From Udeniomyces pyricola (lineage: Eukaryota > Basidiomycota > Tremellomycetes > Cystofilobasidiales > Mrakiaceae), in the NCBI GenBank assembly GCA_039545295.1, contig BCIK01000015.1:620001-684000 (forward strand): 64,000 nt of DNA, in the 5' to 3' direction. Below, in pieces: positions 12,833 to 24,825 of the stretch. Position numbers and translations under genes: made by a program. Within the stretch, counting starts at the first letter, position 1, and each line of letters begins with the position of its first letter. The notes beneath the pieces were generated by a model. It searched no databases, was not told where the DNA came from, and worked only from the letters and a program-made list of their open reading frames with translations.

Positions 12833-13822
12833 TGTTGTCAATGGGTCGCTGACGTCGGAGTACAGGAGAAAGGACGAGAAGGTGGTGGTGGTTGCCGTGG
12901 TGGGACAAGGGAGGTGAGAATGAGGAAGGTGCAGGTCCAGGGCAAACGCCAAATGGGGTATATCGAACAAGTTTCAACTAGGACCGACGGCCGATAACGT
13001 CGTCGCCATTTCCCATGATCAATCATCAAAAGGAAACAAACAATTCACGATCACTCCTCCGTTCTCAGATATCCTCTCCCACAGCAACATATGATTGAAG
13101 CGATGTATGTATTGTGTCCTGTGTTTAATATGTTCGCCATGACAATCATCACACCACGTTCCAGGGCATGAATGCATCGACGATACACCCGCACTAATGA
13201 CTTTTGAATTGCAGTATACGATAGCGCACTAGATACATCTGCAAAGACATCAAATTGATACATTCTATGGTTGGGGGGAGGGGGGGGGGGGGGGGGGGGG
13301 AGGGGAGAGGAGCGCAACAAGGAGTCTGAATATATATCGTGATCAAGGACACTGACCGAACGAGCAAAGAAAGGAGGAGAGAACACGCACACACACACAC
13401 AAAACCGTATCGAAAAAAAAAAAAAACAGAAGAAGAAGGAAACAAAAACAGGAAACGAACGGCCGCGCGGGCGTATGAACTTGCCAAGTCGTCGAAAGCG
13501 AAGCCAGATTATATGATTTGGATGTGGCGCGCGCAACGTGTACGTGGGGGCAGGGGATCAGTCCAGAGAAGAAGATGGAAGGGTAACAGCAAAGTGACGA
13601 CGTGGTTGGAGGAACGAATCAAAGAGGGTTGGTCACAAAGAATAAAACGTTGAGGGTAAGGTGCGTTTGAGAAGCAGCCAATGTATATCAGGGGAGAAAG
13701 AAAAAAGAACGCGTGTCGGGAGGTTATATATTGACATCCGCGGTCTGCAAGAAGATGAATATCCGCTAGACTCTCCAGGATTATAAAATCTTGAGTCTTT
13801 CGCTTTTTTTTTAATACCGTTT
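12833..13822. other. Intergenic, no gene seen
   Basis: Lies between the F-box gene 5' end and the NADH dehydrogenase 3' end. It has a G-run of about 30 (13275-13301), a CA microsatellite (about 13387-13401) and an A-run. No conserved coding signal was found on either strand. Confidence 0.5.
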
Positions 13823-16800
13823 CTAGAACTATTTCGCAAGAGGTCCAGAAGAGACATGAAATGGAAGACATCTCGTCAATAAACCAATCGGGTAAAGGTC
13901 AAGGCACGATAACGAGAAAGAAGGAGAAAACAAAACGATAGAACGTACCCTTGAAAGGTCCCTTCCAAAGATACCTCGCTTGCACCAATCGATCATGAGC
14001 ATCGCTCGGGTTCGCATCGAGGTTTGCTCGGACCAGTAGATCGATCGCCAGGCGTACATGGCAGCGAGACCACCAACGAACGAGCCGTAACCAGCAAGCT
14101 GGCGCAGGATAGGGAAAAGGGTTGTCAGCTTACAAAGCTCGGGATATGTGCATCGCGAGGCCATTCCTTCTTCTTCTTCTTCCTCTTTTCCAATCTCAAT
14201 TTCGGTCCAGACTCACGTCAAACGCTGCACCTGCGCTTCCCAAACTAGCGAGGGATCCAAGGTGAAGGTATCGGAACGGCTGGTAATAGAGTTCGTCGTC
14301 GTTCGTGTGGAGGTCGTTGGAGACGAGCATATCGGTCGAGGCGACGAGTTTGTTGAACTTCTTGCCGAGGTAGACACCTTGTTGGTTGGCGACTTGGGCA
14401 GTCTATCGTTGTCGAGGCGGGAAATGGAATTTGAGGAAAGAAATGTCAGTCCCACCGCCAGGTCCTGTCGAACACGAGACAACACAAACGGAACGAAGGA
14501 GGGGAGAGAGGGGACCAAAAGAACCACGGCCAGGGAAACATTTTCACGAACAGGGGGCAAAGTCGTAATCTTGGTCGACAACCTCAGGAACATTTCGGCA
14601 ATCTCGTTCAAGCCCAACGAGCCGTCCTTGTCGGTATCGTAGTCGTCAAAGATCTCTTTAACCTTGGCAAACTGACCCTCGGCAAGAGGGTATCGCTTCT
14701 TGATGCTAATCAGGAAGTGCCACAATAACGAAAACAAGAAGAGAGAGGAGAACGATGGCGAAGGCATTAGTAAGGAAAAGCAAGGACGGATAGAAATTAA
14801 AGGAGTCAAGAGGAGAAAAAGAAAAATGGACATACATGGTAGCCATCTTCTCCCACTCCTTGTAATCACTGCTCGAAACATATACCGAGGTTCGGACGAG
14901 GTATCAGCCACGGGCCGACAAGCGAATGAGTAGACGGGAAAGAGGAATTTCGGAGCGAAATACAAACATTCGGTTGTCCTTGTTCTCGTCGACTTGGTCA
15001 AAGAGCTCGAGAAGGTGGTTCACGAGACCAGTCTCAATCTGGTTTGTCGTCCATATGTAGGAGGAGATGAAGAAGAGACGAAAGATTTGAGGACCAAAGA
15101 AGAGAGAAAGAGTGATGAGTTTCAACGATTGAGAGGAAACCGAAAGACACAGAAACTTGTCGACGCACCGTTGCTGCATCACCAATCGCGTAGACAGACC
15201 CGGCGGGAGCACCGACGACCCTCAAGTGGTTGTCGACCTCGACGGCCTTCTTGTGGAACTGATTGGGAAGTTTTTGGACCAGCGTTCGGACGAAGCTGTG
15301 GAACGAACGGAATCAAGAGGGTGGCAAGCAGAGTACATAGGATGTATGGTCGAGCAGGGCAGAAGGGCCAAATTGTCGACATGAATGTCATCGCAGGGAA
15401 CCAAAGGAATAAGACGACATTGTCAGTGAGAAGTTACGCCCAATTTGAATCTTGTATGGCAACAAGAAAGGAACAGGGAACAAAGAGAAGATGACCAAAC
15501 GCACGGGTTCATCGCAATGCCCGTACTCCACAGGGTGAATCCACTCGGAATCTCCAAAATTGTCGGCTTCGCATCAGGGTTCTTGGGATCCTTGACGCTG
15601 ACAGTGACGGAATCGGGCGAGACCTTGTTGACGCGTGCATTGACGACGACGTTGATGTCTTCTCGCTTGAACTTGGCCTCGGCATATTCCGAGATCTTCT
15701 CGGAGTAGGTGTTGCTAAAGAAGACACGCGCAAAGAGACAGCAAGGTCAGCGAACGAGACCGAAATGATGGAGGAATAGTTCAAGGTTCAACGGATGCCG
15801 GTCTCTTTGTGGCTTGTCAAAAGGGAAACGACGATGGAAAAGAAGGCATGGCGTACAGAATGTGATCTCGCGACTGAATGATGTGGATGCTCATCTGCTG
15901 TCGAAGCAGCTTAGGGTACTGTGATGAGTCAAAAAGCCACGTAGAAGCAGGAAGAGTATCCGGAAGAAAAGGTCAGAATGATCCATCGTCACACACGGTC
16001 TTTAGGCTGTCCAGCCCGACTCACGTAAAGCATGCCATCCTCGTTCATGAAGTCACAGAGCTCCGCGGCAAACTCGACACCAGTAGGTCCACCACCACAG
16101 ACGACAAACGACAGGAGCCGTTTGCGCATCTCCTCGTTGGTCGTTGGGAGGGAGGCAAGCTCCAGGTTGTCTAAGGGTATCCAAGCATTCATGGATCAAG
16201 AGTCAGGTGATTAGGTATTAGTGAACAAATGGGGGCTGCTAACAACCATGTATGCTGTATACAGCATTCATCATGACTACACTTGAGATTGAACGGCTCA
16301 CCAATGATACGTCGTCGAATGGCCTGAGCGTCAGGGATCGTCTTGAGCTGGTGGCAGAACTCAAGTCCGGGAACACCGTGCGTGTTGGAGCTCGAGCCGC
16401 ATGCAATGACAAGCTTGTCATCTACAGTTCGTGGGAGTGGTGATGACAACCGAGAGAGAGCAAAAGAGCAAGAATAAGAGCGAAAGGTAGAAAAAAGAGA
16501 TAGCGAAAAACAAACATACAACAGAAGATAGTCAGACAATCTCGATCTTGGCGCAAAGTCGCAACAGAGGCAAGAGGTTCAGTTCACTCACAAGGAACGT
16601 AAACCCTCTGACCATCGCTCGTCTCAATCTCAACGAGCTTGTCAGCCATCTCGACGTCCATGGCCTTTGCCTGGATAAAGTGTCCCTTGACGCGGGCAAG
16701 CGTCCTTCGAAGGGGCTCGACGAGCGATCGCGTCTCGACCGTTCCGACGGTGGCCGACGGGAGCAGCGGGGTGAAGAGCGAGTAATTTTGGGGCGCAATA

Positions 16801-17725
16801 ACAGTGACATGGTAGTCATCCTTGTTGAGCGTCTTGAGCAGACCGACAGACTGGAAGGGGGAAAGAAAACGTCAGAAGAACAAGGAAACATCAAGGATGC
16901 CATGGTCAGAAAAGGCGGTATGACGTCGCTCGGGAAATTGCTTGACAAGATAAGATGCCTCTGGCTTAGACTCACGCCCCAGCCACCTCCGACGATAACC
17001 AATCTCGGCTTTCCCTCGTCACCTCTCTCGACACCTTCGAGGTTCGTTCCACCCCTTGCCGAGTTGCCAAATCCTCCGTCGTGCTCGTTCTCAAAGTCCT
17101 CGATCCGTCGGTCAAGGATAGGAAGGTTTTTGGGTCCGCCCCGGTTAGGAGACAAGGCCAGCGGGTGAATCGGGACGTTTTCGACCGTCTCACTCCCGTA
17201 GGTGAGAGAGTCATGGAGGAGGATAGCACCCGTGACGGTGAATATACCGAGGACGGAAGAAAACACGAGGCGGGTGACGAGTCGGACGACGGTATAGCGC
17301 TCGTAAAAGTTGGGTTTTTTGGGGGGATTGGGCGGGGGTGGTGGAGGCGAGCCCGAGGATGAAGACGCGTCTGGCGTGGCCGTTGAGGTCACGATCGTGG
17401 AGGTCGAGGCCGATACCTCTGGGGTCGAGGCAGGAGGGTTGGTCGAAGAGACGGTAAGGGAAGGGGCGTCCGAAGCAGTCGCTGCCAAAGAACTCGCAGC
17501 GGATACGGCCGCCGGAGGAGGGGTCGTCGCAGCCGATCGGGTGGCAGGAACGATGGGCAGGCTCTTGTTGAAGGTCTTTGCGGTCTTGGTGAGGATTGTA
17601 GAAGTCCTGGGAGACGCTCGAGTCGACGAAGACGATGGTGCGGGGAGCGTGGGCTTGAGGGAAGAGATGGCCCGGCGAGCGGTGAGCTTGGAGGCCTGGT
17701 GAAGGAAAGGGGACCGGGGGAGCAT
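13823..17725 (-). CDS. Mitochondrial type II NADH:ubiquinone oxidoreductase with EF-hands (external, Nde-like)
   Basis: Rotenone-insensitive, non-proton-pumping NAD(P)H dehydrogenase passing electrons from NAD(P)H via FAD to ubiquinone at the mitochondrial inner membrane. The start at 17725 (MLPRSPFLHQASKLTARRAI) is a Ser/Arg-rich presequence. A Pro-rich linker and one membrane helix (RLVTRLVFSSVLGIFTVTGA) follow. The first Rossmann motif is VIVGGGWG. The second nucleotide-binding motif is VVCGGGPTGVEFAAEL, then SGFTLWSTGIAMNP. The C-terminal half carries two EF-hand loops, DENKDNRIDYKE (across an intron) and DTDKDGSLGLNE, as in fungal Ca-regulated external enzymes. The C-terminus YWSEQTSMRTRAM...GRDLSR matches the family's membrane anchor. 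I place the last exon as only TTC TAG (13823-13828), giving the family-like end GRDLSRF. Whether NADH or NADPH is preferred cannot be read here. Confidence 0.93.
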
Positions 17726-18235
17726 CGACGAAGATGCTGAGAGAGATGCGTTGGATGGGATGATTCAAGCAGGTGAGACAGACGAATGAACGGGTGGGTG
17801 CGAGGGGGAAAAGAAGAGGAAGATAGAGAGGGAGTTGAGTGAGTGAAAGAATGTCAGCCAAGGATGGGGTGAGCAATGGTGACAGTGATGGCAGTAGAAT
17901 CGGGGCCAAAGGAAGACATGTGCTCTGGTGGAAAAGAAGGCGAGGAAGAGAGCGTGCGTGCAGTTTGTCGGCTTTCGGCCATGACTGTGGGCATGATCCC
18001 GGCCGAAAGATGGGACAGTGGACATGAAAGGAAGGGCTAGCCCTAGGATGTAGACAAGATTCAAGGCTGGATGGAGCAATCGAGCCAATCGTGGTAGGCT
18101 ATCGGGGAGGATGACTTGCGATTGGCGGGATGGGGGGTTGGTTGATGCGAGTCCAAGGGGATTAGGGCGACGATACATACAAGTGCTGTGGGGGGATGGG
18201 CGGTGGGATTGAAGTGCTCGGTGAGCTGATGAGGG

Positions 18236-18336
18236 GAACGATGGGATGGGATGGGATGGGATGGGTGCAGGTCTGAAGGGGGTGGGAATGAAGCACAAGA
18301 GTGTGTGAGTGTGTGTGTGTGTGAGTGTGTGTGTGG
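18236..18336. repeat. (ATGGG)n and (GT)n microsatellites
   Basis: About six ATGGG units at 18238-18265 are followed by a GTGTGA/GTGTGT tract at about 18299-18336. They lie in the divergent promoter between the NADH dehydrogenase and Cdc4-like genes. Confidence 0.7.
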
Positions 18337-18837
18337 ACAGGAGATGCAGCAACAACGAAAGAGTCTGACGTTTGCAGAGTCAGAAGGGCCTGCCAGTTTG
18401 GTTGTACACGTCATTCACCCTCCATCGCCTGTCCATCGATATCAATAATCAGTCGAATTATATATATTATAATCATCTACCCATCGACATCATCATCCTC
18501 AACTTTTACACCACACCTCATCGTTCTTCTCACAACATTAACCATCAACCTATCCTACGTGGATTTGGATGGAGTGAATGAGAATGATGAATATTCTATG
18601 CATGCATATTCATCAAGAGCTCATGACGCGCTCATCATGATGATCGATCATCCAATCTCATCCAATCTCATCCAGCCGACGTGAACAAGATACGCTCGGC
18701 ACAGGGTCGGTCGGCACGTCGGCGCTCGGCATAGCCGCATGCAGTGAGTGGTATTCATTCCTGCGCAGGCGCTCAACCTAATCACACACATCGGCCGGGC
18801 GCGAGCTTTCGGATTTCGAAGCTTTCCCCAGTCGAGC

Positions 18838-18921
18838 CAGCTTGAGCGCTTCAGCTTGAGCGCTTCAGTTTGAGCGCTTCAGCTTGAGCGCTTCAGCTTG
18901 AGCGCTTCAGCTTGAGCGCTT
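18838..18921. repeat. Six tandem 14-bp repeats CAGCTTGAGCGCTT
   Basis: Six head-to-tail copies; the third has one change (CAGTTTGAGCGCTT). Each unit carries the palindrome AGCGCT inside a near-palindromic TTGAGCGCTTCA. Just upstream (about 18692-18735) are three related CGCTCGGCA or GTCGGCACG words. The array lies in the 1.9-kb divergent region between 17725 and 19643. Confidence 0.85.
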
Positions 18922-19642
18922 CAAGTCAGCGCTCAGCCCATCATTCATCATTCATCAACTTGCAGTGTGGATTGTAGGAGAAAATATGGACTTGTAAAGA
19001 TTGATACCGTGTATATATGTATATATACATCAAAATATACATCAAAGTCAAATTAATCCGTGCAATATGAAATTTCATGATGAAACGTCTCTTCCGAAAT
19101 CACTGCAGGAACGTATATAATATCACTCCAATCCGGGATTCATGAAAGCAGCAATCCCAGTAGTTGCGACCTGCCCACATCCACATAACACAACGCGTCG
19201 TCCCTCCTCACGCTCTCACTCCCATCGTCTGGCTCATCCCACCCTCCAACCAACAGAGTCAGTCTCTATACGCCTCAAAACTCACTCACCATCATCATCA
19301 CCTCACCTTCCCTATCAACGCCCACACACCCCACCACAATCCCTTCTGCTTCACCTTTCACGGCCATAAACCCTCGAGGTCCGTCTGACCGTTCCCTTCC
19401 CTTCCCTTCCCCTTGTTCTCCTTCCAGCTGTTCGCCAGATTCCTCTTCACGCTCAGTCTTCGCTACACGCTTCCATGCTTCCATCTCTCTGGCACTCGTA
19501 CCAGTCTGACTGACGAGATCTCTGCCCCGATGTCCATCTTTCTATCGCCCACAGGCCTCGTCTTCATCGCCTATCGGACCCAAAGCCGGGACTCACCATT
19601 CCCCTTCCCCCGGCCCTTCCCATAAGCGGAGTCCAGTCCGTT

Positions 19643-22600
19643 ATGCTACCTAGCAATTCTCCTCGCTCCAGATCGTCTAGTCATCATCCTCAGTCAAGTC
19701 ACCCGCAACATCAGCCGCAACAGCCTCGACCTAACGACGGCATCCCTGACTTTGGTCCCGGCTCGAGCGCGCTCACTTCCGGCTCGGGCCTCGTCAGGGG
19801 TCAAGATGGCGGCATCTACCTCGTTAGTATTATGTGTGTTTCGCCTTGATCATCGACAAACAATTCTCGTCGTAGCATCTATCACTGCCAATATTCTTTG
19901 CACGTTACAGAATAACACATCCAAGTCAATCACCAAACCTTGAATTGAACTCACCATCCTTCCTTTCCTCCTTCTAACCCCCCCCCCCCCTTTCTGTCTC
20001 GCTCGCCTATGCTGTAGAGATGGGAACCGGGCATGACGACGACAACGTGGGTAGCCTTTCACATCTTGATGTTCTAACAGGATAGACAACATTTGTGATG
20101 ACTGATCGTTTTTGGACGTCTTCCATCTGCTCAGTACCACTCACGTCACTCGGACGGTAACATCGTTTCCAACCGTGCGGTTGCCCCTCCCGTCGACGGT
20201 GGGCTCGAACCCACTTTCGCTCTCCCTCCCAGATCACCTTCCCTTAGCTCAATACCCCCTTTCCCAGACCCCCACACCTGAGGATCTTCGATTCTTCACC
20301 CTGTTCCTCGATGGTCGCAAAGTCCTCTTTCGGGAGGACGGAAGATCCGACGCCGAGGAGCTCGCTGCGGAAAGGCTCAATGAGCAAGGTCAAGGATGGG
20401 TTCGATGTGGGCAGCATGAGGGTTCGTGGAAGATTTCCGATAGAAACACCCCTGAGGGATCAGTCAACGGAGAGCAGAGGCTTGAGCGGGTTGGCATTGT
20501 TGAGGCTCTGGGAAGTACTAGAAGAGACAAGGGTAAGGGAAGGGAGAGAGATCTTCACAACTCAGCAACGGCCGTACCTGCTTCCATCCACTCTTATCCC
20601 GAATACCCTGCTATCGCCGTAGCCACTTCTTCATATTTCAACAACTCCAACAACAACAATCACATTGCTCAGCCTCAGCAGCTATCGCAGCATGCCGACG
20701 AGGCGAGCAGTCCTCCCCGCAAGCGGCTTCGCGACTCGGCGGATACTCTTCCCACACCGCATCGACATCCTATCTTGCTCGGTCCAGATGTCCGACCGCC
20801 CGTTTCTCCCATCGCACCTGTAGCTCAACACCAACAACATCCCCTCCGATCTGCCTATGACCCGACTGCTACCCCAATCGCGCTTCACTTGCATGACCCA
20901 TCACCAACGACCATCTCTACGCATTCACCCCATGACTCTTCTGCTGTTCCCTCTTCAACCACCGTTACCACCTCCACGACTGTCGGCACCGGATCTAATT
21001 CACATCAACCCCCAACGGGGACCGGCCTCGAACTCGCAACGCTGTACTCACTACCCAACCTTCTGTCAGAATTTGACCAACTCCCTACGAAACTCAAGGA
21101 ACATTTTCTCATGCACTGCTTCCGTCGCTCGGAACTCTCGACCATTCAACGACTGTCGTCCTTTATCGCCCCGGCGCTCAAGTTTGACTTTGTCTCGCAC
21201 TTTCCGACGGAGATCGCGATCGCAATCTTCATGTTTGTCGAGCGGCCTGGGCTAGCAGCTGCAGCGAGAGTCTCGCGCAAGTGGAATGACCTGGTCGACT
21301 CGCAGAGGGGTATCTGGCAGGCACGGCTCAAGGCGGAAGAGTTGTGGTATGGCATGGGAGCGGAAGAGGAAGAGGAGGCGCTTGTTCGGGCACGATGGGA
21401 AGCCAAGGATTGGTTGGCCGACAAGGAACGGAGGGAACAAGGGTATCTGGCCTTGACACCTTCACCACCAGCGATAGGGGAAAATTGGACGAGCGATCCA
21501 GAAGGCGACGGCATGTCGAGCTGGTCGAGGAAGCGCAGGAGTCATCCGCTCAAGCAGGTTTACCGCATGAGACATATGCAGGCCGCTAACTGGGCGAGGG
21601 CTAAGCCGAGCGGAGGAAAGATCATGTTCCATGGTGAGTTGCAAATTGCTCTTGGAAGAGGGTGCCAGGAACCGAGGAGGAGGTAGGGGAAAGGGGTAGG
21701 ATGTGGATTGTGTTCAGTTGTGTGTATGCGTGTGCATACCTTCTATGCTCATCAATGCTCTTATCTCCTGCGTGTTTCCTCTTTTAATCTATTGTGTCCA
21801 TGTCAATATGTTTTGCGACGCCAGGTCACGGTGCCCATGTCGTTACCCGCCTCCAATTCGATACGGACAAGATTGTGTCGGCAAGCGACGACATTGGTGT
21901 GCGTATGAATCTATCGAGTTTACCTCTTCTATTTGTCTGACTAAAGAATGAACGAATGGTAAGATGACTCCAGACACTGACTCTTATCATTTTTTTCCCG
22001 ACATTCACGCAAACTTTTTTTTCTCGCCTTCCGTTGGCGAAACAGCACCCGATCAACATATACTCCGTCAAAGATGGTTCTCCGCGTTGCCGTCTCGACG
22101 GTCATGAAGGGGGTGTCTGGGCCCTTCAGTTCAAAGGCGATACCCTTGTCTCGGGCTCGGTTGATCGGTCCGTCAGGGTTTGGTCGATTGAGCGACAGGT
22201 TCAAACGCACGTTTTTCATGGTCACACCAGTACTGTCGTAAGTATCAGTGTACTGATGAGAATGGAACTGGTTCTGAAATCTCAAGAGAATTGGTGTCTG
22301 ACAACGACTCACCCGTTCATCCTACGACGCGTGATGTACATTTTCTCTCCTTAGCGATGCCTCCAAATCGTTGATCCCGTTCGTCAACCCAACGGATCCT
22401 TCCTCCCGCCTTATCCACTCATCGTCACTGGCTCTCGAGACTATACCGTTCGCGTTTGGCGATTGCCCCGAGAAGGCGATGCACCGTTTGTGCGTTCTCT
22501 TTTTCTTCTACCAACCGATGTGTTATGTTTGGTTCGAGTTTTAACCAGTTGAAGGCGCGTGACTCATCCTCTCCGCTGTGTCTCTTTGTCCTCATCTCCT

Positions 22601-24399
22601 CACGCTCGGCTGAAACTTCCGTGTAGCTCAATGACGGCGAGTACGTCCCCCCGCACGAGAACCCGTACCACCTCTTTTGCCTCGAAGGTCACACCAACGC
22701 AGTCCGTGCGATTGCCGCTTGGGGAAGATATTGCGTATCTGGAAGCTACGACTCGAACGTCCGCGTATGGGATATTGTCAAGGGAACGTGCCTACATGTT
22801 CTCAAGGGCCACGAGCAGAAAGGTAAGCATCGAGTCTGAGCGGGCCGAAGGCTTTGCAAGTATTTTTATTGTAAAGGTAGAAATTGACTGACCTGGGCGT
22901 TTTGTTTAAACTCGTGTCTATCTGGCACGATGTCATCATCTTTTCCCAGTTTACAGCGTCGTCATTGACCACCGAAGAGGCCGTGTGTCGTCTGGATCCA
23001 TGGAGTAATTTCTATTTATTTATTTTCTTTCCGTGGTTTTTTCTTCTTCTTCTTTGTGTCTATTCATAACGCCGACATGCCAGACCATCTTCAGCTAATC
23101 TGGTCACTGGCTATGTCCTCTACTCTTTCTTCTAATCTCAGCGGTACCGTCAAAGTTTGGGACATCCAAACGGGCGAATGCCTGTCTTCGCTGGAAGGCC
23201 ATGCCTCTCTCGTCGGTCTTCTTGGCCTTTCCCCTAACCACCTTGTCTCGGCCGCCGCTGATTCGACCATCAAAGTCTGGGACGCAACGACGCTCGAATG
23301 TAAGCAGACCCTCACGGCCCATACAGGCGCCATCACTTGCTTCCAACATGACGAGACCAAGATTGTCAGCGGGAGCGAAGGCACGCTCAAGATGTGGGAT
23401 ATGAGGGAGGGCGGCTTCGTCAGGGATCTCGTCACAGGCGTTCAAGGTGTTTGGGCCGTCGCATTCTCGGCAAGACATCTTGTCTCGGCAGCCAACAAGA
23501 TTGGGTTGACAGTGTGAGTCACGACAACCTTCATTCGGTTTTGTCTGGGAACAAGCACAAAGCCGAGTTGAGTTCTTACGTATATCGTTCTGATGTTTTC
23601 TGCGTGATTGCCTCTTTTCTTCAGGTTTGACGTCATCGACTTTGGCGACGCTGGCTACGACGATGGTTCTGGCGACGAAACGCTCGATCGGTGGATTATT
23701 CACGATTGGGACCGTGCGGGTTGTGAGGCACGCCTGAATACCTCGTTTTCGACACTCAGCAATCATCCCTCCAACTCGCATACAAATCTAAATGGCACGG
23801 GAGCTATTACAGCCACCAGCAGTACGCTCGGCGATCGAGGTAGGGGGAGTGAAGATGAAGAATCAGGCGGCCCGTCGAGTCCGCTTAGGTTCCTCAATCC
23901 TACGACAGGCAATGTCGGCCCTGCTGTCGTCTCCCATGGATCGGTTGATGCCGCTCTTCACTCGGCTGATGCGGAACTGTCGCAACCTAAACCTGGGGGA
24001 AATGGAGGTGGCATGAGACGAAACGGTTCGGACCCTACGACTACCTCAAGTTCGATGACGGATTCGACATCGATTCCTAAAGATATCCTTCGCAAGACGC
24101 TTGTGGAACAAGAGGAGGACGAGGACATTGGCAGCGAAGGAGACGTCACGATGACCGATGGCAAGACCGGGGATCAGATGGCTACGACACCGACAAGACG
24201 CCAGGGCGGTGGTGGTGGCGGTGGTGAAGGGAGTGGTCAGACGGCCGGAAAGAGGTTCCGGAGGAAATCGAGGGTGTTTGCGAGCGAGGTGGGAGGGGAA
24301 CAAGCGGCAAGTGGAAGTACAGGGCAGAGAGCTGGCATCCATGAGGCTAGAGCTCAAGATCAGAGTGTGAGTGGGATGGATGAGGACGAGGTGCTTTAG
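19643..24399 (+). CDS. Cdc4/Fbw7-type F-box and WD40 protein (SCF substrate receptor)
   Basis: Receptor of an SCF E3 ligase that captures phosphodegron substrates such as CDK inhibitors and cyclins. The start at 19643 gives a disordered Ser/His/Gln-rich head. A 29-nt exon (about 20018-20046) follows, then a large exon with a basic patch (PPRKRLRDS), TLYSLPNLLSEFDQLPTKLK and the F-box FVSHFPTEIAIAIFMFVERP...RVSRKWNDLV. From 21820 on, short exons encode about seven WD repeats: VTRLQFDTDKIVSASDD, GHEGGVWALQFKGDTLVSGS, GSRDYTVRVWRLP, GHTNAVRAIAAWGRYCVSGS, GTVKVWDIQTGECLSSLEGH, DSTIKVWDATTLECKQTL, EGTLKMWDM. The order, and the dimerisation-like helix before the F-box, match Cdc4/Fbw7/Pop1. A long acidic, Gly-rich disordered tail follows the propeller. 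Identity with Cdc4 rather than another FBXW protein is likely but inferred. Confidence 0.9.
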
Positions 24400-24825
24400 G
24401 AGAAGGGTGCGGTATATGTACTCGCGGAGTGCATTCATATGCGTCCAGGCGGTCGAGCTTTGGGGAGTGCTGGGGGGTTGGGTGGATTTTGTGTGAGTTT
24501 AGCATGGATCTGGGTTTGGAAGAAGCTGGCATGATATAATATGGGCAAGGTTACCATCAGTCAAAGCATGGTTTTCGTTTTCCGTTTCTGTGAAAGAGGC
24601 GAGCGGGTCCAAGTAAAAATGTTTGGTTACGTGACTGAGTTGATTTGTCAACGTCCTTGACAACGCGGCCATGACCGGTCGTGGTGGTCCAAACAATTCA
24701 ATCATGACCATATCCTCGACAATCATCATACACTTACACGCGACGACGACACGACGTTGAACCAGGTTGATCGACTAGCTGCTCCTTTCTTCCCTCGCCC
24801 TCACTCAGCCTGCAGAGACTTCCTC

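Larger units (their letters stand above)
17726..19642. promoter_or_regulatory. Long divergent intergenic region
   Basis: Separates the NADH dehydrogenase (-) from the Cdc4-like gene (+). No coding exon is convincing. Besides the tandem repeats listed separately it has AT-rich segments with TATATATGTATATATACAT at about 19011-19029, suitable for core promoter or nucleosome-depleted DNA. Confidence 0.5.
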
